Shown: positions 10,030 to 19,793, counted from the stretch's first letter. The stretch is 64,000 nt of DNA from Lapidilactobacillus wuchangensis (GCF_003946645.1 NZ_RHOU01000001.1:248001-312000), one strand, 5' to 3'. Notes: a model not told the origin generated them from the sequence alone. Numbers and translations are program-made.

Positions 10030-10530
10030 CTAATTTCGGCGTTGCCAGTGCTCGAAAGTGATTGTCGGTGTCTTCTCAGTTGCTGGCAATACTTGCTCGG
10101 ACTGCAAATCAAATTGTTGCCAAGCTAGTGGTGGCATGACCACATCGCCGACATAAACATGGTCAATTTTTGTGCAATACAAATCAGTCACCAGATCTTC
10201 AAACAATTCAAATAAAGAGACGCCGCCAATCACATAGAAATCTGTCTCAGGTGCCTGTATGACGGCCTGCCGAATACTATTGGCATCATGGTAAACTTTA
10301 ACCGCTGCTGGAAAGGCGCTCGCTGGTTGATGCGTCAGTATCCAGTGCTGTCGTTGCGGTAATGGCTGCTGTTTAGGAAATGATTGCCAAGTCCGATGAC
10401 CTAAAATAATTGTTTTTTGCCAAGTCAGTTCTTTAAAATGTTTTAAATCGGCTGGGATCCGCCAAGGCAATTGGCCATCACGACCAATCACGCCACCAAT
10501 CGATTCAGCCCAAACAAAGGCGATTGTCAT
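10030..10530 (-). CDS. folA: dihydrofolate reductase
   Basis: Reduces dihydrofolate to tetrahydrofolate using NADPH, regenerating the cofactor used by the adjacent ThyA. Visible motifs are MTIAFVWAESIGGVIGRDGQLPWRIPADLKHFKELT with the W-P substrate loop, then ILGHRTWQS and YVIGGVSLFE. The start is the ATG at 10530, because AAAGGA lies 10 bases upstream. An in-frame ATG at 10560 would put that site inside the gene. That gives 166 residues, usual for bacterial DHFR. It follows thyA on the same strand within about 35 bases. Confidence 0.96.
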   Translation of the reverse strand: MTIAFVWAESIGGVIGRDGQLPWRIPADLKHFKELTWQKTIILGHRTWQSFPKQQPLPQRQHWILTHQPASAFPAAVKVYHDANSIRQAVIQAPETDFYVIGGVSLFELFEDLVTDLYCTKIDHVYVGDVVMPPLAWQQFDLQSEQVLPATEKTPTITFEHWQRRN

Positions 10531-10564
10531 TTGCGCCACATCCTTTCTAAATTCTCGCATTCAA

Positions 10565-11533
10565 TTAAACTGCCACTGGTGCTTTAATGGCAGCTAAGGG
10601 TTGATAACCTTCAAGTTTGATTTCATTCACGTCATAGTCAGCTAAATCGGCTTTAACGGTCGTTGGTAAAATTAATTGCGGTGCAGCTTGTGGGGTGCGG
10701 CTAAGTTGCTGGCGAACTTGCTTTAAATGATTCTGATAAATATGCGCATCCCCTAAAGTATGAATAAACTCACCTGGGATCAATCCCGTTTGTTGAGCCA
10801 CTAATGAAGTTAAGAGCGCGTAACTGGCAATATTAAACGGCACTCCAAGAAAGGCATCACCACTGCGCTGATACAATTGCAATGACAAGCGACCATCATT
10901 TACATAAAACTGAAACAACGTATGACAAGGCGGTAAAGCCATATTCGGCACGTCCTCAGGGTTCCACGCGCTAACAATCAGCCGCCGAGAATCAGGCGTT
11001 GTTTTAATGGCGTTGATCACATCAGCTAACTGATCAATCGTCTCGCCCTGACTAGTTTGCCAAGCTCGCCATTGACTACCATAAATCTGACCTAAATCAC
11101 CATATTTAGCAGCAAATTGATCGTCGGTTAAAATCTGCTGACAAAAAGCCTGATGTTCAGCTTGATAAGCTTCGGCAAAAGTAGCATCAGTCACTGAACG
11201 GTGACCAAAATCGGTCATATCTGGTCCCTGATAGTCAGCACTGTTAATATATTTGGTAAACGCCCATTCATCCCAAATATGATTGCGATGCTGCAACAAA
11301 TAACGAATATTTGTGTCACCCTTTAAGAACCATAACAACTCACTTTTGATCAAGCCAAAAGGGACTTTTTTAGTGGTCAGTAACGGGAAACCAGCTTGCA
11401 AATCAAAGCGCATTTGATAGCCGAAAATACTGTAGGTACCCGTATTAGTCCGGTCGGTTTTATAATGACCTTGCGTTAAAATGGTTTCTAGAAAATTCAG
11501 GTAGGTCTGTTCGTTGCGATTCAAATTACTCAC
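10565..11533 (-). CDS. thyA: thymidylate synthase
   Basis: Makes dTMP from dUMP with methylene-tetrahydrofolate. The catalytic cysteine is in [13 protein letters not shown]. Also visible are [16 protein letters not shown] near the N-terminus, [20 protein letters not shown] and [12 protein letters not shown]. Length is 322 residues, the longer lactobacillus form with an internal insert. The first frame start is GTG at 11533, directly abutting AAGGG. A TTG at 11524 has better spacing to AGGGTGAG and could be used. It forms an operon with folA. Confidence 0.96.
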   Translation of the reverse strand: MSNLNRNEQTYLNFLETILTQGHYKTDRTNTGTYSIFGYQMRFDLQAGFPLLTTKKVPFGLIKSELLWFLKGDTNIRYLLQHRNHIWDEWAFTKYINSADYQGPDMTDFGHRSVTDATFAEAYQAEHQAFCQQILTDDQFAAKYGDLGQIYGSQWRAWQTSQGETIDQLADVINAIKTTPDSRRLIVSAWNPEDVPNMALPPCHTLFQFYVNDGRLSLQLYQRSGDAFLGVPFNIASYALLTSLVAQQTGLIPGEFIHTLGDAHIYQNHLKQVRQQLSRTPQAAPQLILPTTVKADLADYDVNEIKLEGYQPLAAIKAPVAV

Positions 11534-11572
11534 CCTTTTATTTTAAAATTAGTCATTTAGCAGTCAGCATCA

Positions 11573-11616
11573 ATAAAAAATAACCGTCTAATCCAAATAC
11601 GGATTATTCGGTTATT
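11573..11616 (-). terminator. intrinsic terminator upstream of thyA
   Basis: Minus strand AATAACCG-A-ATAATCC, a 6-base loop, GGATTAG-A-CGGTTATT, then TTTTTATT. A stem of about 15 bp with one internal mismatch. It ends the transcript of the 157-residue gene at 11678-12151. Confidence 0.8.
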
Positions 11617-11677
11617 TACCATAACACAAGTTATTATTGAGCACTAGCACAACTAACAGACTAAATAAAATTTTAAA

Positions 11678-12151
11678 TTATTGTGCCAATTGTGGAAAAA
11701 CATCAAAAACAGTTTTATCAGCATCAATCACCACATATAAGTGACCATTAGCTGGTGAAATCATACTAGTTTGATAAACATTATCAAGGCCAGAAACATC
11801 TTTTTGCTTAAATGGGAAGTAAATCTGTAGTGGCTTACGCGTGTTTTCTTCAAAAACAAGATCGCATTTTTCAATATCCTGATACTTAGTAGCTCGGCCA
11901 AACATCCCTAATTCTAAGGAACCGGAATTAATGTCCGTGGACTTGGAATGATCAGCTTCAGGCAGAATTTCAATCTTGAAGCTCTTGCAAGGATGAATTT
12001 CTTGCATGCGGCCAGTTCCGTTGATCCGACCATAAGAAGTCGTGACCCGCGCAATCCAAACATCCGCCATTTCCGCATGGGAAACCGTCCATTCATCGCC
12101 ATTTCGAAAATAAAAACGCAATTCTTTAAACACATGTGCTTCTTCAGTCAT
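11678..12151 (-). CDS. hypothetical protein, 157 residues
   Basis: I do not recognise this family. It starts MTEEAHVFKELRFYFRNGDE after a GAAGGGA ribosome site and ends before a good terminator, so it looks like a real single gene. There is no signal peptide or membrane segment. Alternating hydrophobic/polar stretches (RFYFRNGDEWTV, SFKIEILPEA, HLYVVIDADKTVFDV) suggest a mostly beta soluble protein. Two cysteines (in HPCKSF and EKCDLV) show no metal-binding spacing. It lies between cca and thyA on the same strand, 172 bases from cca. No function is offered. Confidence 0.75.
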   Translation of the reverse strand: MTEEAHVFKELRFYFRNGDEWTVSHAEMADVWIARVTTSYGRINGTGRMQEIHPCKSFKIEILPEADHSKSTDINSGSLELGMFGRATKYQDIEKCDLVFEENTRKPLQIYFPFKQKDVSGLDNVYQTSMISPANGHLYVVIDADKTVFDVFPQLAQ

Positions 12152-12323
12152 CTTACCAGTACTTCCCTTCTAAAAATAACAGCCGTGATCTGGTCAGTTG
12201 GGTCTTGCGCCAATTCGCATCACGATTTAACTTGGCCTTAGCCAACTTGAATGATGATGCGCAGGCAGCAGTACCGCTTACTAGCCAAAACACATTTGCT
12301 ATCGAATGATTTATTTAAACCTA

Positions 12324-13541
12324 TCATACCATATCCGGTAATCGTTTTCGCGACCAACGAATTAGTTCTGCTGCTTGATTAGGCACCTCGCCATTTAGCA
12401 CCGCAATCTTCGCCGCTGTTAATAATTTTCCCAGTTGCGGGCCCGGCTTAATTGCCAATTGCCGAATTAGATCCCCACCATTAATTGCCAGTTCATGGTC
12501 GTTTTTGATTGGTAATTGCTGATAGGCCGCGATTAATTGCTTGAAATCAATTGGCCAAGCCAAATCTGCACCAACGACGGCCAGCCGCTGCAACATTGGT
12601 AAATCAGCCTGATACAATTCAACTGGCGTTAATGTTGTTTGGGCATGAAGTAACTGACTAAAATCCCAAGCGGCTAAGGTGTCATGTTGCACCTGATTAG
12701 CAGTCTTCCACTGTCGCAATAGTTGTTGGCATTGGTCTCGCGTTAATTGCATTCTTAAGGCCAATAAGAGCCAAATTGTGGTTTCATCAAGCAAAGGTGC
12801 TGATTCGGCTGGGTTAAACTGTGGCATCGCCGCCGACCATTTCTTGAAAAATGGTGCATATTGAATCAAACTACTGCTAACGAATTGCGACCAACCTTGT
12901 TGCCAATGGGGACTAAGCATCATTTTGACAAACTCACTGTGAATTCGTTCAACGGCAATTTTCTCCAAGAGCGGTGCCATCTTGGTTAAGCTGGCGAAAG
13001 TTGCCGGTTCAATGGTGAAATCCAGCTGGCTACTAAAGCGAACAGCCCGCATCATGCGCAAGGCATCTTCGTGGAAGCGCTCGTCACCATTACCGACGGC
13101 GCGAATCAAATGATTTTTTAAGTCAGTTAAGCCAGCAAACTCATCGATCACTAAGCCATCTTGACGAACAGCCAAGGCATTGATCGTAAAATCGCGGCGT
13201 TGGAGATCTTGCAACAATGAACGAACAAAGGTGACTTGATCAGGCCGGCGAAAATCCTGATAACCTGATTCAGTTCGAAAAGTCGTCACTTCGTAGTTCC
13301 GTTGATGCCAGCGAACAGTCACAGTACCATGCTTAATACCAGTATCGATCGTCGTGGGGAAGATTGTTTTAATTTCTGCTGGAAAGGCACTACTGGCAAT
13401 ATCCACGTCGGCAATTGGCTTACCTAGTAAGTGGTCACGAACTGAACCGCCAACAAAATAAGCCTCATATCCATTAGCAGAAATTTGTTGTAGAATAGGT
13501 AATGCCTGTTCAAATTCTAAAGGAAATTCTTTTAAATACAT
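12324..13541 (-). CDS. cca: CCA tRNA nucleotidyltransferase
   Basis: Adds or repairs the CCA end of tRNA. Class II nucleotidyltransferase head is at residues about 28-60: FVGGSVRDHLLGKPIADVDIASSAF, with the DVD metal-binding acids. The next blocks RRDFTINALAV, DLKNHLIRAVG, FHEDALRMMRAVRF and ERIHSEFVKM are the family order. Length is 405 residues, as in Bacillus and lactobacillus CCA enzymes. It is divergent from the YitT gene at 13581, so their promoters share about 40 bases. Confidence 0.95.
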   Translation of the reverse strand: MYLKEFPLEFEQALPILQQISANGYEAYFVGGSVRDHLLGKPIADVDIASSAFPAEIKTIFPTTIDTGIKHGTVTVRWHQRNYEVTTFRTESGYQDFRRPDQVTFVRSLLQDLQRRDFTINALAVRQDGLVIDEFAGLTDLKNHLIRAVGNGDERFHEDALRMMRAVRFSSQLDFTIEPATFASLTKMAPLLEKIAVERIHSEFVKMMLSPHWQQGWSQFVSSSLIQYAPFFKKWSAAMPQFNPAESAPLLDETTIWLLLALRMQLTRDQCQQLLRQWKTANQVQHDTLAAWDFSQLLHAQTTLTPVELYQADLPMLQRLAVVGADLAWPIDFKQLIAAYQQLPIKNDHELAINGGDLIRQLAIKPGPQLGKLLTAAKIAVLNGEVPNQAAELIRWSRKRLPDMV

Positions 13542-13580
13542 TAATAATTACACCTATTTCTTAATTCAGGGGGTTATGAA

Positions 13581-14483
13581 ATGATCAAACAACTACAGGA
13601 AAAGCCTTGGTGGAACAATGCCCAATCCGTCTTCATGATTAGTTTTGGCGCGATTTTTTATGGGTTTGGTTTAGTTGCCGTCAACATTAAAAACAACTTA
13701 GCTGAAGGCGGGATTACTGGGATCACCTTGCTATTTCGAGCTTGGTGGGGCATTGACCCAGCTTACACCACGATTCTTTTAAACATTCCCTTAATCATTC
13801 TCGGCTACCGTTTTTTAGGCCGGCGCGGACTGATTTTCACAATTTATGGCACCCTAGCTTTGTCAGCCTCATTGTGGATTTGGCAACGAGTTGCTTGGGC
13901 ACAAACCATCGACTTACACCACGATTTATTCATTGCTGGCGTCATGGCTGGTATTTTCGGCGGCTTTGGCTCCGGGATGATTTATCGCTTTGGTGGCACC
14001 ACAGGCGGTAGTGACGTGGTTGCTCGGATTTTGGAGCTGGAGCGTGGCATTCCCATGGGTAAGACGTTGCTAGTGATTGATGTTTTCGTATTGCTGGCTT
14101 CCCTATCTTATTTAGATATTGAGCACATGATGTACACCCTGCTGGCCTCATTCGTCTTTTCAAAAATCGTTGATGCTACCCAAGACGGCAGTTATTCAGC
14201 TAAGGGGATGTTGATCATCAGTCAAGCCAACCAAGAAATCAGCCAAGCGCTGATGAGTGAGCTTGAACGTGGCACGACTTTTTTCAATGGCGAAGGCGGC
14301 TATCAGCATAGTCAGCAGCCCGTCCTTTACTGTGTGGTTGCACCCAGCGAAATCGTTACCGCAAAAAAAATCATTATGAAGCTTGATGAACATGCTTTTG
14401 TTAGTATTATTGATGTTCACGAAGCAGTTGGTGAAGGCTTCACTTACCTACGCCCTCGTAAATCAATCTTTAAACACCACTAA
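13581..14483 (+). CDS. YitT family membrane protein
   Basis: 300 residues. The N-terminal two thirds are a five- to six-helix membrane domain of the YitT/DUF161 type (FGLVAVNIKNNLAEGGITGITLLF, GGTTGGSDVVARIL). The C-terminal approximately 80 residues form a soluble DUF2179 domain (GMLIISQANQEISQALM...GEGFTYLRPRK). The transported substrate is not known. The ribosome site GGGGG lies before the ATG at 13581. It is one of the few plus-strand genes. It runs convergently into the TPR gene and their stop codons overlap. Confidence 0.9.
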   Translation: MIKQLQEKPWWNNAQSVFMISFGAIFYGFGLVAVNIKNNLAEGGITGITLLFRAWWGIDPAYTTILLNIPLIILGYRFLGRRGLIFTIYGTLALSASLWIWQRVAWAQTIDLHHDLFIAGVMAGIFGGFGSGMIYRFGGTTGGSDVVARILELERGIPMGKTLLVIDVFVLLASLSYLDIEHMMYTLLASFVFSKIVDATQDGSYSAKGMLIISQANQEISQALMSELERGTTFFNGEGGYQHSQQPVLYCVVAPSEIVTAKKIIMKLDEHAFVSIIDVHEAVGEGFTYLRPRKSIFKHH

Positions 14484-15754
14484 TTGTCATCCTGATCTGA
14501 TTCAAGATCTAATAATAATTCGGTATATTCAGGATCGTCTGGAACTAACCGCAAATACTGTTGTAAAGCTAATTTAAGTGGTGCGGTTTGGCCCTCTTCT
14601 TGCAAGAAATTAATGAATTGGCGCATGAAGTCAGGATTATCTTTTAACTCCGCATAGGCTTGGAAATAAGCGCTATTCGCGGCCTCGACTTGATCCAGAT
14701 GATCATATGCCACTGCTAACTCCCAGGCCACTTGAGGATCGGCTTGATCAGCGGTCGCCAAAGGTGCCAATAGATCGACAACCCGTTGGTAATGGCCCTC
14801 TCTCAAGACAATCGTCCCTAATAAAGCTCGCAAACTTTCAGCATCATTATCAATTGCCAGCCCTTTTTCCAAAAGGTCGCTGGCTTTTTTAGTATCGCCA
14901 GTCTTTAAAGCCGCTTCCGCACCTAAACGATATAAATTCAAATTGAACTCATCATAACCTAAACCAACTTGGGCCGATTGCAAGGCTTGTTCTGGTTGTT
15001 CAGCCGCCAACTCACTTGCCACTAAGGGTTCATATAAACCGCTATAATCTGAGTTTTGTTGTTGCAACCGAGTTAACGTCTTAATTGCTGCTGACTCGCG
15101 GTGTAAATTATGTTGTAACACACCTAATTGGAACAACTGATCGTCGGTTGCTAAGCTTTCAGTTAAAGGCGTCAACAGCTCGACGGCTTCTTCATATTCA
15201 CCTAAACCAGCCAAAGCTTCAGCGCGACGCTGATTAATCGAAACCTGCGCCAAATACTCGATTTTCTGGTCAGCTAACCGCTGATAAGCAGCTAAAGCTT
15301 CTTGGTAGCGTCCCATCGTTAAATAGAGTTCACCCAAGGCAAAATCAACAACTGGTTCATCAGGAAGTAAAACTTTTGCCTGTAATAATTTCTGTTCGCT
15401 GACTTCTAATAAATTCAACGTTTGATAAAGATCAGCAGCAGTCAATAAACTTTGGGGATAAACTGGTGATTCTGGCTTAATTTGGGCTAGCCAATTAAGG
15501 GCTTGATCAGTTTGATCATCATTAATGGCTAATTCCGCCAACATTAATCGTGCCTCATCAGCGTCAGGATCCTGCCGTAATAACTGGCGGGCAATTTGCC
15601 CACTTTGAACACTGAAACCTAAAGCTTGTAATTCTTCAGCTAAATTAAATAATGTTTCTGGATCATCATTTGCTAAGGCTTGCTTAAATAATTGATCAGC
15701 CTGCTGAAGATTTTGATCATCTAGAGCCGCCAACATTTGTTCTGAATAACTCAC
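14480..15754 (-). CDS. tetratricopeptide repeat protein
   Basis: 424 residues made of tandem helical TPR repeats from about residue 20 to 410 (for example FALGELYLTMGRYQEALAAYQRL, AEALAGLGEYEEAVELL). It has no signal peptide or membrane segment and is acidic. Such YpiA-like proteins are common beside cca or hup genes in lactobacilli, and probably mediate protein contacts; no partner can be named. Its TAG stop (complement of 14480-14482) overlaps the TAA stop of the convergent YitT gene. The upstream region has a duplicated -10 box. Confidence 0.88.
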   Translation of the reverse strand: MSYSEQMLAALDDQNLQQADQLFKQALANDDPETLFNLAEELQALGFSVQSGQIARQLLRQDPDADEARLMLAELAINDDQTDQALNWLAQIKPESPVYPQSLLTAADLYQTLNLLEVSEQKLLQAKVLLPDEPVVDFALGELYLTMGRYQEALAAYQRLADQKIEYLAQVSINQRRAEALAGLGEYEEAVELLTPLTESLATDDQLFQLGVLQHNLHRESAAIKTLTRLQQQNSDYSGLYEPLVASELAAEQPEQALQSAQVGLGYDEFNLNLYRLGAEAALKTGDTKKASDLLEKGLAIDNDAESLRALLGTIVLREGHYQRVVDLLAPLATADQADPQVAWELAVAYDHLDQVEAANSAYFQAYAELKDNPDFMRQFINFLQEEGQTAPLKLALQQYLRLVPDDPEYTELLLDLESDQDDN

Positions 15755-15835
15755 TGAAATCCTCCTTAAACTGCCAACTGGTTCACCACCAGTAACTGAA
15801 CAGTTTTATCATCCACTGATTGTTTCGTCGCAATC

Positions 15836-15891
15836 ATTATAACCAACTTTATTATAACCAACTTTATTGACGGGGCCAAATTCAAATTAAC
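15836..15891 (-). promoter_or_regulatory. probable TPR gene promoter with tandem -10 boxes
   Basis: Two perfect copies of a 15-base unit (plus strand ATTATAACCAACTTT, 15836-15850 and 15851-15865) give two TATAAT boxes on the minus strand. The upstream one has TTGGCC 17 bases before it, a fair sigma-A spacing. The start of the TPR gene is about 80-110 bases downstream. Inference from sequence only. Confidence 0.5.
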
Positions 15892-15999
15892 CCGCCTTTT
15901 CTTACAATGTAAAATAATTCGAATCAATTAAAGAATTTAAGCCAAGTTCATAACAATAATATGCGTAGCTTGATTCAAGTCTCTCTCCCTAGTAAGAAC

Positions 16000-16608
16000 G
16001 GCAGGGGCCCAGCGATTTTTAGGCGTGGAACGCCGTGGCCATCGATTGAAGCCAATTCAAAAACCGAATTGTCTCCAATACGAGGCTTTGACTAGCTGCT
16101 AAAGCAGCAAGACAAATTTCACAGCTGACGCCAATCGCTGGGCCCCTGCCTGAGTTAAATAGTTTAATTGAATACCACTGTTTAGAAAAACAGATAGCAG
16201 TAACAGGCGAACCTGATTGACAATCTCTCCGGATAAAATCGGAGACAGTCAATCAGACTTTTTTGTTTCACTATTCAGATTTTCTATCAATCTAAGTTTA
16301 GTTGATATGACTCACTACAATTGCCTCAACAACTAACAAGGATTCAGTGCACAACTTCAACTCCAGACGGAATGGAGGGCGTGGTTGTCAGCCGCCAAAT
16401 TTGTCTTGCCGCTTTAGCGGTTAGCCAAATGCTCGTATTTGAAACAATTTGGTCTTCAATTGGTTCAAATCGATGCCGGCCGCGTTCCACAACCAGCAAG
16501 CCCGTAATGCAGTCAGACCGAGTTCTGTTTGATCAACTTCACCAAGGTTTTAATAGTTTTGAACCATGTCATGCAATAAGCTCGGATCAGTTGTCGGCTG
16601 CGTTCTAA
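16000..16608. repeat. structured repeat locus 3 (B+, A-, A fragment-)
   Basis: This fills the gap between the TPR gene and hup; no gene is seen. The type B copy in plus orientation has perfect 17-base arms at 16000-16016 and 16134-16150 (GGCAGGGGCCCAGCGAT and its complement), enclosing two hairpins. It is followed by a terminator-like hairpin at 16213-16264. A type A copy in minus orientation lies at about 16340-16530, with closing stem TGGTTGT 16382-16388 and ACAACCA 16489-16495. A decayed minus-oriented type A core fragment is at about 16572-16608. Confidence 0.85.
16213..16264 (+). terminator. terminator-like hairpin downstream of type B repeat
   Basis: Stem CTGATTGAC / GTCAATCAG, internal mismatch, stem TCTCC / GGAGA, loop GGATAAAATC, then ACTTTTTTG. 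It has the shape of a strong intrinsic terminator on the plus strand, yet no plus-strand protein gene lies upstream. The only thing it could terminate is a transcript of the type B repeat at 16000-16150. Confidence 0.75.
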
Positions 16609-16620
16609 GCGTCTTAAAGC

Positions 16621-16659
16621 AAAAAAATAAACCGTCAAGACATTGAGTCTCAACGGTTT
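16621..16659 (-). terminator. intrinsic terminator after hup
   Basis: Minus strand AAACCGTTGAGAC-TCAAT-GTCTTGACGGTTT followed by ATTTTTTT. About 13 pairs. It ends the hup transcript. Confidence 0.9.
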
Positions 16660-16670
16660 AAGTATAAGTC

Positions 16671-16946
16671 TTATTTAACGGCATCCTTCAATGCTTTACC
16701 TGGTTTGAATGCAGGTACTTTGCTTGCTGGGATCTTAATTTCTTCCCCTGTTTGTGGGTTGCGACCCTTACGAGCTGCACGTTGACGAACTTCGAAGTTA
16801 CCAAAGCCGATCAATTGAACTTTTTCACCATTAGCAAGTGTTGATTGAATAGTACCGAATACTGCATCAACAGCTGCAGTTGCATCTTTCTTAGTTAAAC
16901 CAGTTTTAGTTGCAACGCTATCGATTAATTCTGCTTTATTTGCCAT
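16671..16946 (-). CDS. hup: DNA-binding protein HU
   Basis: Histone-like protein that bends and compacts DNA as a dimer. The 91-residue product begins [20 protein letters not shown] and contains the HU signature [21 protein letters not shown], with the DNA-binding arms and the conserved proline at the arm tip (RNP). The start is the ATG at 16946 behind a strong GGGAGGTG site. A longer frame from 16991 would be an artefact. It is monocistronic, with a terminator at 16621-16659. Confidence 0.97.
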   Translation of the reverse strand: MANKAELIDSVATKTGLTKKDATAAVDAVFGTIQSTLANGEKVQLIGFGNFEVRQRAARKGRNPQTGEEIKIPASKVPAFKPGKALKDAVK

Positions 16947-17162
16947 GTTGATTTCACCTCCCGCAGCTGAGCTTTGCGCTAAGCATGCCAATTCTTTTTT
17001 GTTTGAAACACAGAAACAATGACTTATAGGATCATTATTCCACTGATAAAGTTATCATAGAAACGCCGTAACTACAAGCTTTTTCGCAAAAAAACTTGTA
17101 TTTTTAACGAAAAAAGGCGAAATCTTAATAATTTACCCCGAAACCAGGTCAAATCCTTGCAA

Positions 17163-18473
17163 TTACTTACGTTTCCGGGCGATTAAGCGGATTGGTGTGC
17201 CGGCAAAATCGAAAGTCTGACGTAATTGATTGATTAGGAAACGCTGATACGAAAAATGGAATAAATCAGGGTCATTAACGAAAACAACAAACGTTGGCGG
17301 CTTGATGGCCACTTGAGTCAGATAATAAACTCGTAAACGATGGCCCTTAACGTTTGGCGTTGGCGTAATTGCCACCGCCTTCAACAAAACATCGTTCAAT
17401 ACTGAAGATTGCACCCGCCGTTGTTGGTTCTCAGAAACAGTTTTGATCATATCTGGTAATTGCGTTAAACGTTGCTTAGTTAATGCGGAAACGAAAACAA
17501 TTGGGGCATACTCCAAATACTGCAATTCCCCACGTAATTTTTCAGTGAACTCCGCCATCGTCTTGGTATCTTTCTTAACCAAATCCCATTTATTAACAAC
17601 GATGATAATGCCGCAGCCAGCTTCATGAGCGTAGCCAGCGACTTTTTTATCTTGCTCGCGTAAGCCCGCTTCACCATCGATCACAAATAAAACCACATCA
17701 GAGCGGTCGATTGCGCTTTGTGCCCGCATCACGGCATATTTTTCCGTGGCTTCATAAACGCGGCCACGTTTACGAATCCCAGCAGTGTCAATCATGGTGA
17801 ACTCTTGGCCCGCTTCATCAGTGAACTTCGTATCAATGGCATCACGAGTTGTCCCTTCAATTTCAGAAACAATCACCCGATCTTCGCCAAGCATGGCATT
17901 GACTAATGAAGACTTCCCAACATTAGGCCGACCAATTAAACTAAATTTAATTGATTGATCGTCATCGTCTTCGATTTCCGTTGGGAATTCAGCCACGATG
18001 GCATCCAATAAGTCACCTAAACCAGTCCCTTGGGTCCCAGATACAGCGACTGGATCACCGAAGCCTAAAGCATAAAAATCATAAATATCTTGCCGTTGTT
18101 CTGGATTATCAGCCTTGTTGACAGCCAGCACCACTTTTTTATGGGCGCGATACAAGATTTGCGCAATTTTCTCATCAGCATCAGTGATGCCTTCTCGTGC
18201 ATTCACTAAGAAAACAATCACATCAGCTTCATCAATTGCAATATCGACTTGGTTCCGAATTTGCGTCATAAATGGTTGATCAGCAAATTCGATCCCACCA
18301 GTATCGATCAGACTAAATTCATGATTTAGCCAAATACTGTGGGTATAAATCCGGTCCCGAGTCACACCGGGCGTATCTTCGACAATTGCGATCCGCTCCC
18401 GAGCAATCCGGTTAAAAATGGTCGATTTACCAACATTAGGCCGACCAACAATGGCAACAACAGGTCTTGCCAT
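17163..18473 (-). CDS. der: ribosome-associated GTPase Der (EngA)
   Basis: Essential tandem GTPase for 50S assembly. The first G domain begins GRPNVGKST at residues 10-18 with DTPG and NKAD. The second begins GRPNVGKSS at about 183 with DTAG and NKWD. A C-terminal KH-like domain follows ([24 protein letters not shown]). Length is 436 residues. It lies between rpsA and hup, the normal Firmicutes neighbourhood. A terminator separates it from rpsA. Confidence 0.97.
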   Translation of the reverse strand: MARPVVAIVGRPNVGKSTIFNRIARERIAIVEDTPGVTRDRIYTHSIWLNHEFSLIDTGGIEFADQPFMTQIRNQVDIAIDEADVIVFLVNAREGITDADEKIAQILYRAHKKVVLAVNKADNPEQRQDIYDFYALGFGDPVAVSGTQGTGLGDLLDAIVAEFPTEIEDDDDQSIKFSLIGRPNVGKSSLVNAMLGEDRVIVSEIEGTTRDAIDTKFTDEAGQEFTMIDTAGIRKRGRVYEATEKYAVMRAQSAIDRSDVVLFVIDGEAGLREQDKKVAGYAHEAGCGIIIVVNKWDLVKKDTKTMAEFTEKLRGELQYLEYAPIVFVSALTKQRLTQLPDMIKTVSENQQRRVQSSVLNDVLLKAVAITPTPNVKGHRLRVYYLTQVAIKPPTFVVFVNDPDLFHFSYQRFLINQLRQTFDFAGTPIRLIARKRK

Positions 18474-18517
18474 TGAACCACCTCATTTCTTTTCTAAAGT
18501 CATTAGGTCAAGCTAAG

Positions 18518-18557
18518 AAAAAAGAGTCGAACCAGTTTTAGGTCCAAACTCTTTTCA
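18518..18557 (-). terminator. intrinsic terminator after rpsA
   Basis: Minus strand AAGAGTTTGGACC, a short loop, GGTTCGACTCTT and a T run. Stem of about 12 with one mismatch and a wobble. Some readthrough into der is possible. Confidence 0.75.
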
Positions 18558-18572
18558 TCAAGAAGGCACTAA

Positions 18573-19793
18573 TTATTTGTCTGAATCGTCGCTGTCTTTC
18601 TTCAAAGCATCACCGATCATTTCGCCAAGACTGAAACCATTGCTTGTTTCAGGCATTTCGAAATGTTCGTTAGCATTGTTATTATCAGCAGCTTTGTCTT
18701 CAGGTTCACCAGGCTTTTCAGTTAAGGCTTTGATTGATAATGATAAGCGTTTGTTTTCTGGATCTTCGCTTAAGACCTTAACTTGAACTTTTTCGCCTTC
18801 CTTTAACACATCATTTGGTGTGGCAATGTGTTGATGAGAAATTTGCGAAATATGAACTAAGCCTTCAACGCCAGGAGCAACTTCAACAAAGGCACCAAAC
18901 GTTGTTAAACGTTTAACAGTCCCTTCAATTGCAGAACCAACTGGAGCGATTTCAGCAATCTTATCCCAAGGTCCTGGTTGTAAAGCCTTCATTGAAAGTG
19001 AAATCCGGTCTTTGTCAGCATCAACGCTTAAGACTTTCACCTTAACGTCTTGACCAACTTTAAGAACATCACTTGGTTTGTCAACGTGATCATGAGAAAT
19101 TTCAGAAATATGAACTAAGCCATCAATGCCACCTAAGTCAATGAAAGCACCAAAGTTTGTTAAACGAGCAACTTTGCCTTCAACCACATCACCAGGTAAC
19201 AACTTAGCGAAGATTTCAGCCTTCTTAGCAGCCTTTTCTTCTTTAACAAGTTCGCGACGTGATAAGATCAAACGATTCTCGCTTGGTTCGATTTCGATAA
19301 TTTTAACTTCGAAACTTTGACCAACATACTTCTTCAAATCGTCAACATAATGATCGTCAACCATTGAAGCAGGAATGAAGCCACGAACGCCAGCGTCAAC
19401 GACTAAACCGCCTTTAACAACTTCGCGTACTTTAACTTCAAGTGTTTCGCCAGCTTTGAATTTATCTTCAATTTCTGACCAAACTTTACGTGCTTCTAAA
19501 CGACGCTTAGAAAGCAAGTAACTACCATTTTCTTTATCGTGACCTAAGCCAGCTAAGACAACTAAGTCTAAAACGTCACCGACTTTAGCTTGGTCTTTAA
19601 TATCTGCATTACGATCAGCTGTCAATTCCTTTAAAGGAACGACACCTTCAACGCCGGCATCTTGAATACCGACAACTAATTGGTTGTCATCAATGGCTAA
19701 AACTTCACCCTTGACAACATCCCCGATTTTTACTTCATGAACGCTATTGAGCGCTTTTTCCATTTCGCTTTGACTATAATCTTGGTCTGCCAT
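18573..19793 (-). CDS. rpsA: 30S ribosomal protein S1 homologue (YpfD-like)
   Basis: 406 residues with four S1 RNA-binding domains at about 18-90, 105-175, 190-262 and 277-350. The last two show GAFIDLGGIDGLVHISEIS and GAFVEVAPGVEGLVHISQIS. The tail is acidic and unstructured. Shorter than the six-domain proteobacterial S1, as is usual in lactobacilli. It probably helps mRNA binding on the ribosome. It follows cmk, the same arrangement as cmk-ypfD in B. subtilis. Confidence 0.93.
   Translation of the reverse strand: MADQDYSQSEMEKALNSVHEVKIGDVVKGEVLAIDDNQLVVGIQDAGVEGVVPLKELTADRNADIKDQAKVGDVLDLVVLAGLGHDKENGSYLLSKRRLEARKVWSEIEDKFKAGETLEVKVREVVKGGLVVDAGVRGFIPASMVDDHYVDDLKKYVGQSFEVKIIEIEPSENRLILSRRELVKEEKAAKKAEIFAKLLPGDVVEGKVARLTNFGAFIDLGGIDGLVHISEISHDHVDKPSDVLKVGQDVKVKVLSVDADKDRISLSMKALQPGPWDKIAEIAPVGSAIEGTVKRLTTFGAFVEVAPGVEGLVHISQISHQHIATPNDVLKEGEKVQVKVLSEDPENKRLSLSIKALTEKPGEPEDKAADNNNANEHFEMPETSNGFSLGEMIGDALKKDSDDSDK

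Noticed and set aside
16019-16608. ORFs of 77 and 95 residues in repeat locus 3
   Set aside because: They translate repeat arms and hairpins on either strand; similar frames are not conserved between copies.
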